This document shows positions 61,847-64,000 of a stretch of 64,000 nucleotides of DNA, piece after piece (the first letter of the stretch is position 1; each line of letters starts with the position of its first letter). The notes beneath the pieces were generated by a model. The model searched no databases. It saw nothing but the letters and a program-made list of their open reading frames with translations, and had not been told where the DNA came from. Source of the stretch: Goleter apudmare HA4340-LM2. Lineage in GTDB: Bacteria > Cyanobacteriota > Cyanobacteriia > Cyanobacteriales > Nostocaceae. Both the position numbers and the translations under genes were made by a program. Location of the stretch: positions 48,785 to 112,784 of the forward strand of contig JAHHHF010000088.1 in NCBI GenBank assembly GCA_019359495.1, given 5' to 3'.

Positions 61847-62482
61847 GTGAAGCGAGTTGTTTTTTGCGACTTTGATGGGACTATCACAGTTGAAGAAACT
61901 TTTGTTGCAGTGCTGAAAAAGTTTGCCCCAGAACTATCGGCAAAATTGTTACCCGAAATCTACGCACGGCGGGTATCACTGCGGGAAGGAGTCCGGAAAA
62001 TACTGGAATCAATACCATCTTCACGGTACTGGGAAATTTTGGAATTTACCCAACTCCAGCCGATGCGGCGAGATTTTGTAGAACTGCTAGATTTTCTGGA
62101 GTTCCAGGGAGTCCCCTTAGTGGTGGTTTCTGGAGGATTGCGGGGAATGGTAGAGGTGGTTCTTGATAATTTAGTGAATCGGGTTCACGCTATCCATGCC
62201 GTAGATGTGGACACTGGCAGCCCTTATTTAAAGGTGAGTTCTGAATATGAAGGAGGTACAGAACTGATTGCCAAAGTACAGGTGATGTCTAAATATCCAG
62301 CTTATCAAAAGATAGCGATTGGTGATTCTGTTACGGATTTAAATATGGCACTCCAGGCCTCTACTGTATTTGCACGTGCTCATTTAGCGGCATATTTAGA
62401 TGAACAGCGCAAAACTTACATTCCCTGGAATACCTTCTTGGATGTGCGTGACTATCTAGCAAAATTGTGGAATAAAACATAA
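61847..62482 (+). CDS. HAD-superfamily phosphatase, MtnX-like
   Basis: 211 residues. Motif I is FCDFDGTIT with both Asp residues, motif II is VVVSGG, and motif III/IV is IAIGDSVTDLNMA. The cap segment and ARRVSLREGVRKILESIP match the MtnX-type branch, which dephosphorylates 2-hydroxy-3-keto-5-methylthiopentenyl-1-phosphate in methionine salvage; phosphoserine phosphatase-like activity is another option. GTG 61847 is the start, with AGGAG at a good distance. It is a single gene on the plus strand, divergent from chlD by a 220 bp gap. No other methionine-salvage gene lies in the window, so the substrate is inferred from the family alone. Confidence 0.8.
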   Translation: MKRVVFCDFDGTITVEETFVAVLKKFAPELSAKLLPEIYARRVSLREGVRKILESIPSSRYWEILEFTQLQPMRRDFVELLDFLEFQGVPLVVVSGGLRGMVEVVLDNLVNRVHAIHAVDVDTGSPYLKVSSEYEGGTELIAKVQVMSKYPAYQKIAIGDSVTDLNMALQASTVFARAHLAAYLDEQRKTYIPWNTFLDVRDYLAKLWNKT

Positions 62483-62734
62483 TTTCAAGGACACCCTGGC
62501 CTCTGAACTATATCTATCCACTCTAGAATAGCCAAACTAGACGGCTTAGTGGCTGCTCCTCCCGATATCTGCCATGACCATCTTTTAGCCTCAACTAGTG
62601 ACTGAAGACTACGAATTTTCCCATTCCCCATGCCCGTTAATTTTCAGATTGAAGCGATCGCACCAGAACAGTTGTCACGTTCTGAAGTATCTTAATCCTC
62701 AGGCATTAATCTAAAATTCAGAGATGCAACATCG

Positions 62735-63505
62735 ATGTGCCAACTGCTAGGAATGAATTGCAATGTTCCCACCGATATTTGCTTTTCTTTTGAAGGATTT
62801 TCTGCACGGGGAGGAAAAACTGACGATCATAGCGATGGTTGGGGGATTGTTTTTTTTGAAGAAAAAGGATGTCGGATTTTGTTAGACGCCAAACCTTCTG
62901 TTACCTCTCCTGTAGCAGATTTGGTGCGACGCTATCCCATCCACTCTAAACATGTGATCGCTCATATTCGCAAAGCCACCCAAGGTAAAATTGCTCTGCA
63001 AAACTGTCATCCTTTCCAAAGGGAACTGTGGGGACGGTATTGGGTGTTTGCCCACAACGGTAATCTGCCAGATTTTGAGCCGGAAAACATGGGTTTTTAT
63101 CAAGCTGTCGGTGACACTGACAGCGAAAAAGCATTCTGCGTAATTTTAGAAACCTTACGCCAAAGTTTTCCTCAAGGTAAACCTCCCTTAGAAAAACTTT
63201 ATCCTGTACTCAGGCAAGTAACGGAACAAATTGCATCTATAGGTGTATTTAACTACCTACTATCAGATGGGGAACACTTTTTCGCCCACTGCTCCACTAA
63301 ACTCAACTACATTGTACGGCAAGCGCCCTTTGCGGCTGCCCACTTGATTGATCAAGATATGACTGTAGATTTTCGGGAGTTGACTTCACCAAGCGATCGC
63401 GTCGCCGTGATTGCGACTACTCCCCTCACCGACAATGAAGTTTGGACACCTATCCAACAGGGAGAATTACTAGTTTTTCAAGACGGCTTACCACTATCTA
63501 ATTAA
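62735..63505 (+). CDS. Class II glutamine amidotransferase (YafJ-like)
   Basis: 256 residues of the Ntn-hydrolase GATase type. The catalytic Cys is residue 2 (MCQLLGMNC), with GKTDDHSDGWGIVFFE, HIRKATQGK, NCHPFQRELW and FAHNGNLPDF, all characteristic of YafJ-type amidotransferases. No synthase domain is attached, so it either forms ammonia for a separate partner or cleaves a gamma-glutamyl bond, as in related EgtC proteins of ergothioneine synthesis. No EgtB or EgtD gene adjoins, so that option has no local support. The upstream 250 bp holds no other gene. The ATG at 62735 is fixed by the need for Cys at position 2. Confidence 0.9.
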   Translation: MCQLLGMNCNVPTDICFSFEGFSARGGKTDDHSDGWGIVFFEEKGCRILLDAKPSVTSPVADLVRRYPIHSKHVIAHIRKATQGKIALQNCHPFQRELWGRYWVFAHNGNLPDFEPENMGFYQAVGDTDSEKAFCVILETLRQSFPQGKPPLEKLYPVLRQVTEQIASIGVFNYLLSDGEHFFAHCSTKLNYIVRQAPFAAAHLIDQDMTVDFRELTSPSDRVAVIATTPLTDNEVWTPIQQGELLVFQDGLPLSN

Positions 63506-63595
63506 GTCTTTTTCCCTGCTGGCTTGGAACAAATACAAAATACTGTAGGGGCATACAACTGTCATTGGTGTCAACTTCAGGTGAGATCCATATCC

Positions 63596-63619
63596 AGCAA
63601 GGAAACTAATTTCCTTGCT
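63596..63619. repeat. Perfect hairpin AGCAAGGAAA-CTAA-TTTCCTTGCT
   Basis: A 10 bp stem with a 4 nt loop, about 90 bp after the amidotransferase gene. No T-run follows, but the stem could help end that transcript. The 436 bp from the gene to the transposase also hold AGTCTACTTCAGTAGACT (63668-63685) and a GTAGGGGCGGGGTTTCCCC repeat (about 63742), both dispersed Nostoc palindromes. Confidence 0.55.
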
Positions 63620-63941
63620 AATAGCTTAAGTCATCTGAAAATGACTATAATATCCCCCAAAATCCTGAGTCTACTTCAGTAGACTTTCGCTATTGTAGCG
63701 GTTTTCAGACGAGTGAAGTACAGTTTTAAATCGCAAAACCCGTAGGGGCGGGGTTTCCCCGCCCTTGATTATGTTGCGTTCAACCGAGAAAGGCTATTAG
63801 GCAGAGAATTCATTCTCTGTCGGGTGAGGAGGGCAAGTGTAAGTGTGAAGCTATTTTTTTAAGTTGACACTAATAGACCTATCCTTAATATAAGCTTTGT
63901 GGGATAATCAAAAAATAATTAAGCAATACGTATATTGAATA

Positions 63942-64000
63942 ATGACAAGTCCTTTAGCAAGAATTGAATCACACCCGCAAGAAGCAAAGCGATTAATAGG
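63942..64000 (+). CDS. Probable transposase, first codons (cut by window edge)
   Basis: Reads MTSPLARIESHPQEAKRLIG to the right edge. I recall similar starts in Nostoc insertion-sequence transposases, but only 19-20 codons are visible and no catalytic residue is seen. No ribosome site is obvious. The upstream AT-rich 80 bp would contain the left end of the element, whose inverted repeat I cannot define without its partner. Confidence 0.45.
   Translation, partial: MTSPLARIESHPQEAKRLI

Overview
The window looks like the chromosome of a filamentous, heterocyst-forming cyanobacterium of the Nostoc/Anabaena group. Evidence: the HIP1 octamer GCGATCGC recurs in and between genes; there are genes for chlorophyll synthesis (chlD, gun4), a CO2-uptake NDH-1 module and a SigF-type sigma factor; there is a fraC-fraD-fraE operon, which belongs to filament integrity; and the gaps are full of the short palindromic repeats typical of Nostocales.

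Layout. 0-1.4 kb: the 3' part of a polysaccharide co-polymerase/tyrosine autokinase. 1.6-7.3 kb (minus): CO2-uptake operon ndhF-ndhD-[CDP-alcohol phosphatidyltransferase]-cup. 7.6-8.8 kb: a small membrane protein, a DUF104/VapC toxin-antitoxin pair whose toxin is frameshifted, a gene remnant and tRNA-Gly(CCC). 9-17.7 kb: an HD phosphohydrolase, a lone DppC-type permease, 4-hydroxyphenylpyruvate dioxygenase, a secreted alpha/beta hydrolase, class I aldolase and small proteins. 17.8-22.8 kb: Mn-superoxide dismutase, NADP isocitrate dehydrogenase, Gun4, a MalK-type ATPase and a DUF29 protein. 22.8-26.2 kb: a lipoprotein, an AAA ATPase and a 1.3 kb gap with repeats and a possible small RNA. 26.2-32.3 kb: six two-component genes, four of them in one minus-strand series. 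32.4-35.3 kb: an LpxB-related protein and two small proteins.

35.5-47.5 kb is the most unusual stretch. It holds a PAO-like Rieske oxygenase, a FabL-like reductase, an Asp/Asn-hydroxylase-like dioxygenase, a hydantoinase-type amidohydrolase, a bicupin, hisS, a DUF3598 protein, an aldehyde dehydrogenase, a nitrilase-fold protein lacking its catalytic Cys and Lys, and a protein resembling red chlorophyll catabolite reductase. The nitrilase-like gene lies between near-identical 63 bp inverted repeats.

48-58 kb: a pentapeptide-repeat protein, fraC-fraD-fraE, a tandem-domain cobalamin adenosyltransferase, a repeat-rich 0.9 kb gap, a lone cyanophycin-synthetase-like ATP-grasp ligase, an EamA transporter and small exported or membrane proteins. 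58.6-64 kb: sigF, chlD, a MtnX-like HAD phosphatase, a class II glutamine amidotransferase, and the first codons of a probable transposase cut by the window edge.

All functional calls come from reading motifs by eye. No database or structure search was run. Start codons were moved inward where a Shine-Dalgarno sequence or family alignment favoured it.
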